A DNA stretch of 64,000 nucleotides from Proteobacteria bacterium ST_bin11 (GTDB lineage: Bacteria > Pseudomonadota > Gammaproteobacteria > Methylococcales > Methylomonadaceae): positions 62,001 through 126,000 of the forward strand of contig MSXO01000026.1 in assembly GCA_002083615.1 (NCBI GenBank). The letters are read 5' to 3'. The notes under the pieces are model-generated. The model was not told the DNA's origin. It was given only the letters and a program-made list of their open reading frames with translations, and made no database searches. Within the stretch, counting starts at the first letter, position 1; each line of letters starts with the position of its first letter. Below are positions 16,390-24,512 of this stretch, one piece after another. The position numbers and the translations under genes are program-made.

Positions 16390-18885
16390 TCAATTGAAAG
16401 GCAGGGAATACTGCGGTGAACCATGGTCGAAACGAGCGACAATATCGTCGAAACTGACGCCGATCTCGATGTTCAGTTCCTGGGCAGCGGCTAATATCGC
16501 CGCCGACCACAAGAAGTCCTGGTTCATAAACAAGATCGCCAGCCGTTGCTGGCCTAGCTGTTCGCCGTATTGACGCATAATTTGGGCGGTGAAATAGTCG
16601 GGGCCGCGCTTGCGCATGATCTCCTCGATTTTCTTTTCGATGCGCTTGAACATGGCATCCGGAATGGGGCCGAACAAGTCCTCTATCGGATCGTCACTGA
16701 TTGGCGACTGATCGAAGTCCTCAGCTACATCTTCGATCGGCATATGCTCGGGAGCGCCGCTGGCCCGATCAAGCAGGCGCTCGATCATCGCGGCGGTCTT
16801 ATGATCGTTTTCCACCCGCGCCTCTTCTAACGCAGTTTTCAAACGGTATAAGCTCATGAAGTCCAATTGGCTGGCATCGCCTTGGCATTCAGCCAGCATC
16901 CGGTAATACAACCAAGCTGGCGTGTGCCGGCGGGCCTGAGCCGCTTTGGCGCAGTGCTTCAATAACTCGTAATGACCTATGGCTTCCAAAGCCTGGCACC
17001 AGACGAGCAGCAGTGTTTCATGGTCCAGCAGCCATTCCACCGATTTTTTCAGCGGCATTTTGACCTTGTCCAAGGCATCGAACAGCAAGCTTCTGTCATC
17101 CAATTGCTCGCCGTAATAGTCGAGTGACGCGATCAACCGCTGCAATTGCGGAGCGGACAGCAGATAGTCCTTAAACGTCGGCAATGCACGGAAAATACCC
17201 TGCGCCGGCAGTTCCAACAGACCTGCTTCGATCTGAGCCTGACAATGCATGTTGACCGGGTCGTCATGCAACTCGGCCAGAGTATCGACGATGCGCTTCA
17301 AGCCCTGGGATTTGTCCTCGGCCTGCCAAAGATAAAAACCCCGCAACAGATCGGCCTGAAGGCGCAATCGCTTGTCGAGGGTCAATTGTTCCGCCGCTTG
17401 AATTTCCTTTTCAACCAAATGCGGTTTTTCGGTTTTTAGCAAACGGCGGGCATGGGCCATGTGATTGGCAAATAACAAATGTTTGGCCAAGGTATTCACT
17501 GGATCGATCTTCAACAAGGCTTTGGCGTAAGCCGCCGCTTTTTTAAAGGCTTTTCTCGCAGCGGCAGACTTGGCGGCGCACACCAGCAAATCGGTATCGG
17601 TGGGGAAACGTTGCAGGCCGCGTTCCAACCATTGTGCATATTGACCGGTGTCCGGCCGCTGTTCCTGATAAATCGTTAAAAGCTTCAGATAGCTTTGCAG
17701 ATCACTCGGATCGTATTCCAGGCTGTCAGCCAGCAACGCCGCCACTTCGGCGGAATAGGCTTTGTCGGCCATGTGCCTGAGGATAAACGCGATTTTTCGG
17801 TCGTTCGCCGGCCGGTCTTTTTTAAGAATATCGATGCAGCGTTTCCAGAAAAAGCCGGCGTCGTAACCGTTTTCGGCTTGCTCGTGCAACAAGGCTTGCA
17901 AGCGGTTTTCTTCGAACGGGTCCTTACTGGCGAAATGTTTGAAGTAGTCTTTCTCGCCGCCCGGATACTCGGCCAACGCGCCCAGACAATAGGCTTGCGC
18001 GGCATCGTTGCCGAATACCTCGCGATATTGCAAAACCAGATTGAAGCGAGTCTTGGCGTCCGGCTCGCCGCTCTGTTTTAACAGCATTTCCAGCAACTGA
18101 CCTTGCCGGGCGGTGAGACCTTTGGCTTGAGCAACGACGCGGCGTTGATTGTGCTCCAGACAGGACGAGCTGGCGACGAAGTCCGCACCGGATTGCCGGT
18201 AAGCCAAACAGGCCTTAGCCAGCGGTTGATAGGGCGATTCGTCGGGAATCTTGGCTAACATAGCCGGCGCTTGCTCGCGGTCCGCAACAGCCAGCAGTTG
18301 CGCTTTCAGCAAGGTGCGCAAATCGCGAAACGCCGACCGGAACGGTAGTTGTTTCAGCGCCTGTTCACACTGCTCGCGCTCGCCGTTGCGATACGCCGCG
18401 AGCGCTGCGACTACCCATTTCCAATGTTTGAGCAGTGCCGAATCCTGGGGTAAATGCGGCAACAGCTCCGTGACCCCGGAGACCAGCAGCGCCCCCAGAA
18501 AAACCGATAGCGCCGGAAACTCTTCGTCCAGCTGCCGTGCGTTAAAGCCATCCAACACCGCATAGGCTTTGCGTTCGCTTTTGCCAACCAGCAGCCACAG
18601 CACATAAACATCTTGCGCTTGCAGCGGCGATTGCGCATTGGCCGCGTAATTTTCCCAAAGCACACAGGCTTCTTTCAGCATGCCTTTACCGGCCATCGCC
18701 CAAGCTCTTTGCAGATAGCAATCGGCCAAGCACCGTTTGATTTCGGCATCGTTGGATTGCTTTAACAGCTCTTTGAATAAATCACCGGCCTCCTTATAGC
18801 GCCCGGCTACATAGTGTGCCTGCGCTTTTTCCGGCACTGTCGACTCGGAGAGCCCAGCGGAAATTTTCTGGATGAATTTTTTCAT
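16390..18885 (-). CDS. Large TPR-like helical repeat protein, first gene of Hsp70-like operon
   Basis: An 831-residue protein made almost wholly of helical, alanine/leucine-rich repeats with tetratricopeptide character (for example the KAQAHYVAGRYKEAGDLFKE unit near the N-terminus). There is no signal peptide, so it is probably cytoplasmic. The extreme C-terminus (AAAQELNIEIGVSFDDIVARFD) is non-repetitive. As the first gene of the operon, six bases before the J-like gene, it may act as client adaptor or scaffold for the Hsp70. On the minus strand a TATAAT lies at 18926-18921, 36 bases before the start. Function is inference. Confidence 0.8.
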   Translation of the reverse strand: MKKFIQKISAGLSESTVPEKAQAHYVAGRYKEAGDLFKELLKQSNDAEIKRCLADCYLQRAWAMAGKGMLKEACVLWENYAANAQSPLQAQDVYVLWLLVGKSERKAYAVLDGFNARQLDEEFPALSVFLGALLVSGVTELLPHLPQDSALLKHWKWVVAALAAYRNGEREQCEQALKQLPFRSAFRDLRTLLKAQLLAVADREQAPAMLAKIPDESPYQPLAKACLAYRQSGADFVASSSCLEHNQRRVVAQAKGLTARQGQLLEMLLKQSGEPDAKTRFNLVLQYREVFGNDAAQAYCLGALAEYPGGEKDYFKHFASKDPFEENRLQALLHEQAENGYDAGFFWKRCIDILKKDRPANDRKIAFILRHMADKAYSAEVAALLADSLEYDPSDLQSYLKLLTIYQEQRPDTGQYAQWLERGLQRFPTDTDLLVCAAKSAAARKAFKKAAAYAKALLKIDPVNTLAKHLLFANHMAHARRLLKTEKPHLVEKEIQAAEQLTLDKRLRLQADLLRGFYLWQAEDKSQGLKRIVDTLAELHDDPVNMHCQAQIEAGLLELPAQGIFRALPTFKDYLLSAPQLQRLIASLDYYGEQLDDRSLLFDALDKVKMPLKKSVEWLLDHETLLLVWCQALEAIGHYELLKHCAKAAQARRHTPAWLYYRMLAECQGDASQLDFMSLYRLKTALEEARVENDHKTAAMIERLLDRASGAPEHMPIEDVAEDFDQSPISDDPIEDLFGPIPDAMFKRIEKKIEEIMRKRGPDYFTAQIMRQYGEQLGQQRLAILFMNQDFLWSAAILAAAQELNIEIGVSFDDIVARFDHGSPQYSLPFN

Positions 18886-19573
18886 GGCTGTGCAGGCAAT
18901 AGCTCATGCTTAAAAAGGCCATTATAAAACAGGACTGGCATATGCCACCCGTTATGCTTTCTTAACCCGATTCGATCCGATTTCTATTGATTCGCTAGTG
19001 ATGAAGCTTGAATGTGTAGGGATTTATTGATGGTAACGGGAAGACCTGGTGAATCGGCTGGGCCGAGCTGACTTCTTAAGAACCTGAACCTACAAATTAG
19101 ACCCCAAAAGGTCTATCGCATTTCTCCAATGCAGCCAGCCGGCAAAATATAGATTTATAGAACAGGCGGACTACAAAGCAGTCGTTGGCGACCGCATTCG
19201 ACCTAGGCAGTGCAAAAACGCAAAAATAAAATAAAAAAAAATTTCTCCGCTAGACTCGTTGTTCTACTTACATACGTTTGATTTTCCCGCCTACTTTTAA
19301 ATTTTTACGTTTTTACACAAGCTCGGCCAAAAATGGTCATTGCTAATTTTTATACCCTAAGCCCTCGAACAACCCGGTGAATACTATTCCGGCGTTGGCG
19401 CTGTCAGCTCATTGCCGTCTCCATGATAGGATTGTGTCCCCAGTTGCTTAATCTAGAAAAACGCAACTTCGTCAGGTAAGATTTGGTTAATTGAATACTG
19501 GAGCGTGTTTCAATGGAGAACTCATCTTTGGCTGACACAATCACTCTTACTTCAGCACTTTCGCCGAGTCTGA
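18886..19573. other. 688-base intergenic region
   Basis: No convincing gene. It contains a six-base hairpin TAGACC/GGTCTA (19098-19115), an A-rich tract (19218-19240), and a short frame of 41 codons from ATG 19513 that overlaps the start of the kinase gene in another frame and ends at 19638. That short frame may be a leader, a frameshifted kinase N-terminus or chance. Confidence 0.5.
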
Positions 19574-21460
19574 ATGCTACCAGGAGTCAGGCTGGACATC
19601 GTTCCGAGCAGCAGTCCAACAAACTTGGATTGTGGTAGTGAAGTGGCTGATGTGAATCAAGTCCCTGAATGCGATAACGGTGAACACCCCCCCTCTGAAA
19701 CCGGTATTGAGCAAGATATGTCGGATGCGCAGAGCGGACAGACAATTATTGAGGCCCAAGAACCGGAACACTTCGTTAGCAGTGGCCTATTGCGTAGCGT
19801 GCTTGAGAGCTCGCCCGACGTCATCGTATTCGCGCTCGACCGTCACTATCGTTACATCATCTTCAATACCAAGCACCAAGAAACGATGCGCGCCATTTGG
19901 GGCCAGGATATCGCTATCGGGATGAATATACTCGATGTCATCGGTTCCGATACCGATCGCGACACAGCCAAACGTTCATTTGATCGAGCCTTGGCGGGTG
20001 AGCATTTCTCTACAGAGGAAGCCTTTGGTGACGAAATGTTGGCGCGACTTTATTGGCGGATTTTTTGGTCACCGATTCGCAACGAGATTGGCGATATCAT
20101 CGGAGTGACCTGTTTTAACATAGACATCACTGAGAGTTGGCGCGCAAAAGAGGCCGTCGAACGGGAGCGCGCCTCACTGCGAGCGGCGCTGCTGGAGAAC
20201 GAGGCTATGGTGCTCGAACTCGAACAGCACCGCCATCATTTGGAGACTTTGGTCTATTCGCGAACGGTCGAATTGGCGCAAGCGCGTGACGCCGCCGAAG
20301 CCGCCAACCGTGCGAAGAGCGCTTTTCTGGCCAACATGAGTCATGAGCTTCGAACGCCCATGAACGGAATCATGGGCATGACAGAGATTATGCTGCGCAA
20401 GGCTACCGATCCGAAGCAAATTGATTGGCTCGCCAAAAGCAAGGCGTCGGCCACACATCTGCTCTCCATCATCAATGACATCCTCGACATCTCCAAGATC
20501 GAATCCGAACAAATGACACTGACGGAGAAAAACTTTTCCGTCTCGGAGGTGATTAACGCCGCCTTGCAGATGCAAAGTGAAACCGCCCGAGGTAAAGGAA
20601 TTGCGCTGTCCTCCGCAGTCGCGTCGGAGGTGCCAGATTTGGTGCGAGGCGATGCCCTGCGACTCAATCAGATCGTGCTCAACTTTCTCGGCAACGCCCT
20701 GAAATTCTCCGAACAAGGCCAAATCGAGACGCGAGCCAGTCTCATGGAGCAGGACAGCCAGAGCATCTTGTTGCGCGTCGAAGTGACCGATCAGGGCATC
20801 GGTATCACCCCAGAGCAGCAAGCCCGCCTATTCCACGCGTTCACCCAGCTGGACAACTCGCAAACCCGCAAATATGGTGGCGCGGGGCTTGGCCTGGTGA
20901 TTGCACAGCGCATTGCCCGGTTGATGGGCGGCGATGTCGGAGTGATAAGCGAAATGGGCAGGGGCAGCACCTTTTGGGCAACGGTTAGACTAAGGCACGC
21001 GGTTGTCGAACTGCCCTACCAGAGCAATCCCAAAGGCGAACCTGCACGCGATATACTTCTGCGAGATTTTCAGGGAAGTCGAGTCCTTCTGGCTGAGGAT
21101 GAACCGATCAACCGCGAAGTGATGCTTTACCTGCTGGAAGATGCTGGCCTGACAGTTGACGTCGCGGTCAACGGCGCGGAAGCGCTGCGGATGGCGCGCG
21201 CGGGTCACTATGTCATTATCCTGATGGACATCCAAATGCCGGTCATGGACGGTATCGACGCCGCCCATGCCATCCGTCAGTTGTCGGGCTTGTCTTCAGT
21301 TCCGATCCTAGCAATCACCGCCAACGCCTTCGAAGAAGACCGAGAGCGCTGCCTAGCCGCGGGTATGAACGATCACATCGGCAAGCCGGTGGAACCGGAC
21401 CTGCTGTGTGCGACCGTATTACATTGGCTGCAGAAGACAAGAAATCTAGCGCCCTCCTGA
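19574..21460 (+). CDS. Hybrid histidine kinase (PAS-HisKA-HATPase-REC)
   Basis: A 628-residue cytoplasmic hybrid sensor kinase. A PAS domain spans about residues 75-190, then a coiled coil, the dimerisation/phosphoacceptor domain with His257 in NMSHELRTPMNG, an ATPase domain with GNALKFS, DQGIGI and GGAGLGL, and a C-terminal receiver with Asp552 in LMDIQMPVMDG. No membrane helix is seen, so the signal is probably internal. The start is uncertain: ATG 19574 directly follows an in-frame TGA, while a later ATG (residue 49) begins before the PAS domain. A response regulator lies downstream beyond an IS remnant. Confidence 0.88.
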   Translation: MLPGVRLDIVPSSSPTNLDCGSEVADVNQVPECDNGEHPPSETGIEQDMSDAQSGQTIIEAQEPEHFVSSGLLRSVLESSPDVIVFALDRHYRYIIFNTKHQETMRAIWGQDIAIGMNILDVIGSDTDRDTAKRSFDRALAGEHFSTEEAFGDEMLARLYWRIFWSPIRNEIGDIIGVTCFNIDITESWRAKEAVERERASLRAALLENEAMVLELEQHRHHLETLVYSRTVELAQARDAAEAANRAKSAFLANMSHELRTPMNGIMGMTEIMLRKATDPKQIDWLAKSKASATHLLSIINDILDISKIESEQMTLTEKNFSVSEVINAALQMQSETARGKGIALSSAVASEVPDLVRGDALRLNQIVLNFLGNALKFSEQGQIETRASLMEQDSQSILLRVEVTDQGIGITPEQQARLFHAFTQLDNSQTRKYGGAGLGLVIAQRIARLMGGDVGVISEMGRGSTFWATVRLRHAVVELPYQSNPKGEPARDILLRDFQGSRVLLAEDEPINREVMLYLLEDAGLTVDVAVNGAEALRMARAGHYVIILMDIQMPVMDGIDAAHAIRQLSGLSSVPILAITANAFEEDRERCLAAGMNDHIGKPVEPDLLCATVLHWLQKTRNLAPS

Positions 21461-21934
21461 CCCGTTGGAACCGATGGTTTTCAGAGCCCCAACTGCCACT
21501 CAATTTTGCGGGCAAAACGGCGGCTTTTGATTCGGTCTGTTTCTCGGATTCCTCGCTGGAAAGGTGTCGCTGAATTCCGATATCAGTAAGCGACCGTTAG
21601 TCACTGAGTTCAACCGACCCCATGCTGCCAATGAAGATTAACTTGGAAAGACAAGAAAAGGCAAATAAACTGCCATTCAAAATTTAGGTGAAAAGTAAAG
21701 TTCGTGCGTCGATCATGGATTACTTTAATTGGTATAACCACAAACGGCACTATTCGAGTTTGAACCGAAAAACGCCTCATTAGGCTTATATCGAGTTGTT
21801 CCCAATGATTAAAAAGGCAGCCAACCAACTACTGGGATTTCACTTTAAAATCCGAACAGATGGGGCCACTTCTGTTTTTCGCATGAACCATCAACTAATT
21901 AAATACATATTAAACATCACTATTGGTGACATGA
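21461..21934. other. Intergenic region with transposase debris
   Basis: 474 bases between the hybrid kinase and response regulator genes. Apart from the IS3 orfB fragment (21688-21852), no intact gene is visible. The sequence is AT-rich towards the response regulator. Confidence 0.55.
21688..21852 (+). pseudogene. Remnant of an IS3-family transposase (orfB C-terminus)
   Basis: The frame reads MDYFNWYNHKRHYSSLNRKTPH, then an in-frame TAG (21781-21783), then AYIELFPMIKKAA. Y-F-x-W-Y-N-x-K-R-x-H-S-S-L-x-x-K-T-P is the end of the DDE integrase core region of IS3-family OrfB transposases. The rest of the gene and the inverted repeats are missing and the fragment carries a stop, so it is a dead relic. 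It sits between the hybrid kinase and the response regulator. Confidence 0.7.
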
Positions 21935-23155
21935 ATGGCTAGCAAAGTGGATGTACTTATCGTTGACGACGATAAGGTGGTTCAGAAAATAGTTAAGAGG
22001 TCCCTAGAAAGTGAAGGTATTACAGTAAGAAGCGCTCTCAACGGCGAAGATGGCTTAGCTGAAGCCAATAATTCCACCCCTGACATCATCCTTCTAGATG
22101 TCGAAATGCCTGGATTGAGTGGATATGAAGTATGCCATCAGTTACGAGAAAGCCCTAAAACGTCGGATGTTCCGGTGGTTTTCATATCTTCACATAGCTC
22201 TCTCAGGGAAAGAATGCAAGGATACGAAGCCGGAGCAGATGATTACTTAGTCAAGCCTTTTGATCCAGAGCATCTGATGGCAAAGGTCAGAGTGCTCATC
22301 AAATATCTAGAGAAGAAGGCGTCGCTGGAGGAGCGGTATAAGCTAGCAGAAAAAACTGCTCTTACTGCCATGACTGGAACCAGTGAGTTGGGCGTAGCCA
22401 TGGACTTCATGACGAAGATATTTTCTTACAATAACTATGAAACCCTTGCCCAAGGTTTTTTTCTGGCAACCGGCCAATTCGGATTGAATTGCTGCCTTTT
22501 ACTAGCGGATGAGAGCGAGTCACACTGGTTTGCCACCGATGGCAATATCAGTCCGCTGGAGAAAGAAATGATTGAAATGGCGGAGAAAGAGACCCGCATT
22601 ATCGATTTTGGTTCGCGCACAATAGTGAACTACCCGGGTATATGTCTGTTGGTTAGAAATATGCCAATTGAGGATATGGAGCGGTACGGTCGTACAAAAG
22701 ATATTTTGCCTGTCTTCCTTCAAGGCATGGAGGCAAAAGTCCATGCCTTACAAACAGAGCTAGCTCTCATGCAGCAAAGTGAAGATCTGCTACGTTCCTT
22801 TGGCAGGATAAGAACCGACCTCTATTATTTGGCAAAAACCTTGATGACGAATCAGGAGGACAGCGCGAAGGTCATGCACCAGATGATGCGTGATTTGAAT
22901 CTCGACTTATTGAGAATGGCGCTAGATGACGATCAAGAAAAGTATCTTCTTAATCGAATTGAATCGGCAATCGAAGAAGCAGCTAAGCGCATTGATGCCA
23001 GCACCTTTATTGCTAATTCCCTCTCCAATGTTTTCCTCAATCTCAAGACGGTTACGGGAAAGCAACAAAACCTCGTTGAAACTTTCATTGCCAGACATAC
23101 TACGGGGCCTGCTAAAGAAGTAGTGATAGACGATGACAATATTGAATTATTCTAA
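21935..23155 (+). CDS. Response regulator with C-terminal coiled-coil/GAF-like region
   Basis: A 406-residue protein. Residues 5-125 form a CheY-like receiver with the acidic pair DDD at 11-13, phosphoacceptor Asp55 in LLDVEMPG and the conserved Lys in YLVKPFD. The rest (about 140-400) has no known DNA-binding or cyclase domain; a GAF-like stretch (NYETLAQGFFLATGQFGLNCC) is followed by helices with coiled-coil character. It may act through protein contacts. Base composition is lower in GC than neighbouring genes, consistent with acquisition. Partnership with the upstream kinase is inference from proximity. Confidence 0.82.
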   Translation: MASKVDVLIVDDDKVVQKIVKRSLESEGITVRSALNGEDGLAEANNSTPDIILLDVEMPGLSGYEVCHQLRESPKTSDVPVVFISSHSSLRERMQGYEAGADDYLVKPFDPEHLMAKVRVLIKYLEKKASLEERYKLAEKTALTAMTGTSELGVAMDFMTKIFSYNNYETLAQGFFLATGQFGLNCCLLLADESESHWFATDGNISPLEKEMIEMAEKETRIIDFGSRTIVNYPGICLLVRNMPIEDMERYGRTKDILPVFLQGMEAKVHALQTELALMQQSEDLLRSFGRIRTDLYYLAKTLMTNQEDSAKVMHQMMRDLNLDLLRMALDDDQEKYLLNRIESAIEEAAKRIDASTFIANSLSNVFLNLKTVTGKQQNLVETFIARHTTGPAKEVVIDDDNIELF

Positions 23156-23482
23156 CAAGGGCAGAAAGGTCATGATTGACAGTGCAATGTTAACCTGAAA
23201 CCACACCTATCTTCATGCCTTATACAACCTTACGGGATTGAAATCGGTTTCAATGCAAGTTTCCCTTAACGTTGCACGACTGTTCTTAGACCACCACCGT
23301 CCAATGAATTAATAAGCGTGATGATCAGCTTATGGCTGAAATCAGCCGCCAAAATCAAGCACGCACCCCAAATTTTTCATTCGTCCCCCAAAATCTTCAC
23401 TCGGCAATCCCAAATTTTAGTGGTCCAGGCGATTGACGCCCGGGCGTTGATCATCGAAGATCAAGGCTTTTAGGGAGCTGTC
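23156..23482. other. Intergenic region with tandem repeat motif
   Basis: 327 bases between the response regulator and the aldo/keto reductase. No gene. It contains three spaced copies of a CCCAAA(A)TTTT-like motif (23366-23420), described separately. Confidence 0.55.
23366..23420. repeat. Three spaced CCCAAA-TTTTCA repeats, possible IS-end relic
   Basis: Copies at 23366-23379 (CCCCAAATTTTTCA), 23386-23399 (CCCCAAAATCTTCA) and 23409-23420 (CCCAAATTTTAG), spaced by 20 and 23 bases. Multiple ~20-base-spaced short repeats of this kind are typical of the ends of IS21-family elements. No transposase remains next to them, so the assignment is inference. Confidence 0.45.
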
Positions 23483-24331
23483 ATGAGCGATAACGACTTT
23501 ATTCTCTCTGCCGCTGGGGTCCGTATGCCGGGTATTATTTACGGGACGGCCTGGAAGCAGGAGCGCACCGCTGCACTAGTGAAGCAGGCGATTACCCTGG
23601 GGTTTCGGGGTATAGACACCGCGTGCCAGCCCAAGCATTATCACGAAGCCGGAGTGGGCGAAGGTGTGTTGGCGGCTTGCCGCGGATTGGGCTTGCAGCG
23701 CTCCGATCTTTACTTGCAAACCAAGTTCACGCCCTTGAACGGTCACGATCCGCTGCGTATCCCTTACGACGCCAAGGCCAGCTTGACCGAGCAAGTCGCG
23801 CAGTCCTTCCAAGTATCATTAAAAAATCTGCAAACCGATTATCTGGATGGCTTGGTGCTGCATTCGCCGCTGGCGGATCGCAGACAGTTGCTGGAAGTTT
23901 GGCAAGCGTTGGAAGTCATCCAGCACAGCGGCGGTGCCAAGCAACTGGGCATTAGCAATTGTTACGATCCCGGCTTGTTCGAATTCTTGTATGAAAAAGC
24001 GACGGTGAAACCCGCTGTATTGCAGAACCGCTTTTATGCCGATACTGGCTACGATAAACAGCTGCGGGCGTTTTGCCGGCAGCAGCAAATCGCTTATCAA
24101 AGCTTCTGGACCCTAACCGCCAACCCCAAAATATTAGCGGACGGGACTGTGAAAGCACTGGCGGATAAATACCAACGCGGCCCGGCGCAGATATTCTTCC
24201 GCTATTTAACTCAGATTGGCATCGTGCCTTTAACCGGTACCACATCCGCCGAACATATCCGTGAGGATTTGGCTATTTTCGAGTTTCAACTGAATAGCGA
24301 GGAATGCGCAGCCTTGGCAGCTTTACTGTAA
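23483..24331 (+). CDS. Aldo/keto reductase
   Basis: A 282-residue (alpha/beta)8 oxidoreductase that should use NADPH. Family landmarks are visible: GFRGIDTA with the catalytic Asp, HYHEAGVGEGV with a candidate catalytic Tyr, TKFTP with the Lys, and LVLHSPL with the His. The C-terminal VPLTGTTSAEHIREDL is the cofactor-binding segment. The tyrosine motif differs from the common YGNE form. Substrate is unknown. An AGGGAG ribosome binding site precedes the ATG by seven bases. Confidence 0.9.
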   Translation: MSDNDFILSAAGVRMPGIIYGTAWKQERTAALVKQAITLGFRGIDTACQPKHYHEAGVGEGVLAACRGLGLQRSDLYLQTKFTPLNGHDPLRIPYDAKASLTEQVAQSFQVSLKNLQTDYLDGLVLHSPLADRRQLLEVWQALEVIQHSGGAKQLGISNCYDPGLFEFLYEKATVKPAVLQNRFYADTGYDKQLRAFCRQQQIAYQSFWTLTANPKILADGTVKALADKYQRGPAQIFFRYLTQIGIVPLTGTTSAEHIREDLAIFEFQLNSEECAALAALL

Positions 24332-24446
24332 AAACAGGCCCATCGTGGTTCGTCAATGCTGAGGCTCAAGTGGAAATTTCCCGCTCCGGGTGTGTGCTGG
24401 GGAACTTGCAATATCGCCCGCTTCATACCAAACCTTATCAACTGAT

Positions 24447-24477
24447 TTGCCCAGTTAACGCTCAAGGCTTTTATAAT
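24447..24477 (+). promoter_or_regulatory. Possible promoter upstream of the TonB receptor operon
   Basis: A perfect TATAAT (24472-24477) lies 36 bases before the receptor start codon. The best -35 candidate, TTGCCC (24447-24452), is at 19 bases, longer than optimal. Confidence 0.4.
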
Positions 24478-24512
24478 GGCAGAAACCTTGCCTCTCCAAG
24501 CCCCTAAATGTC

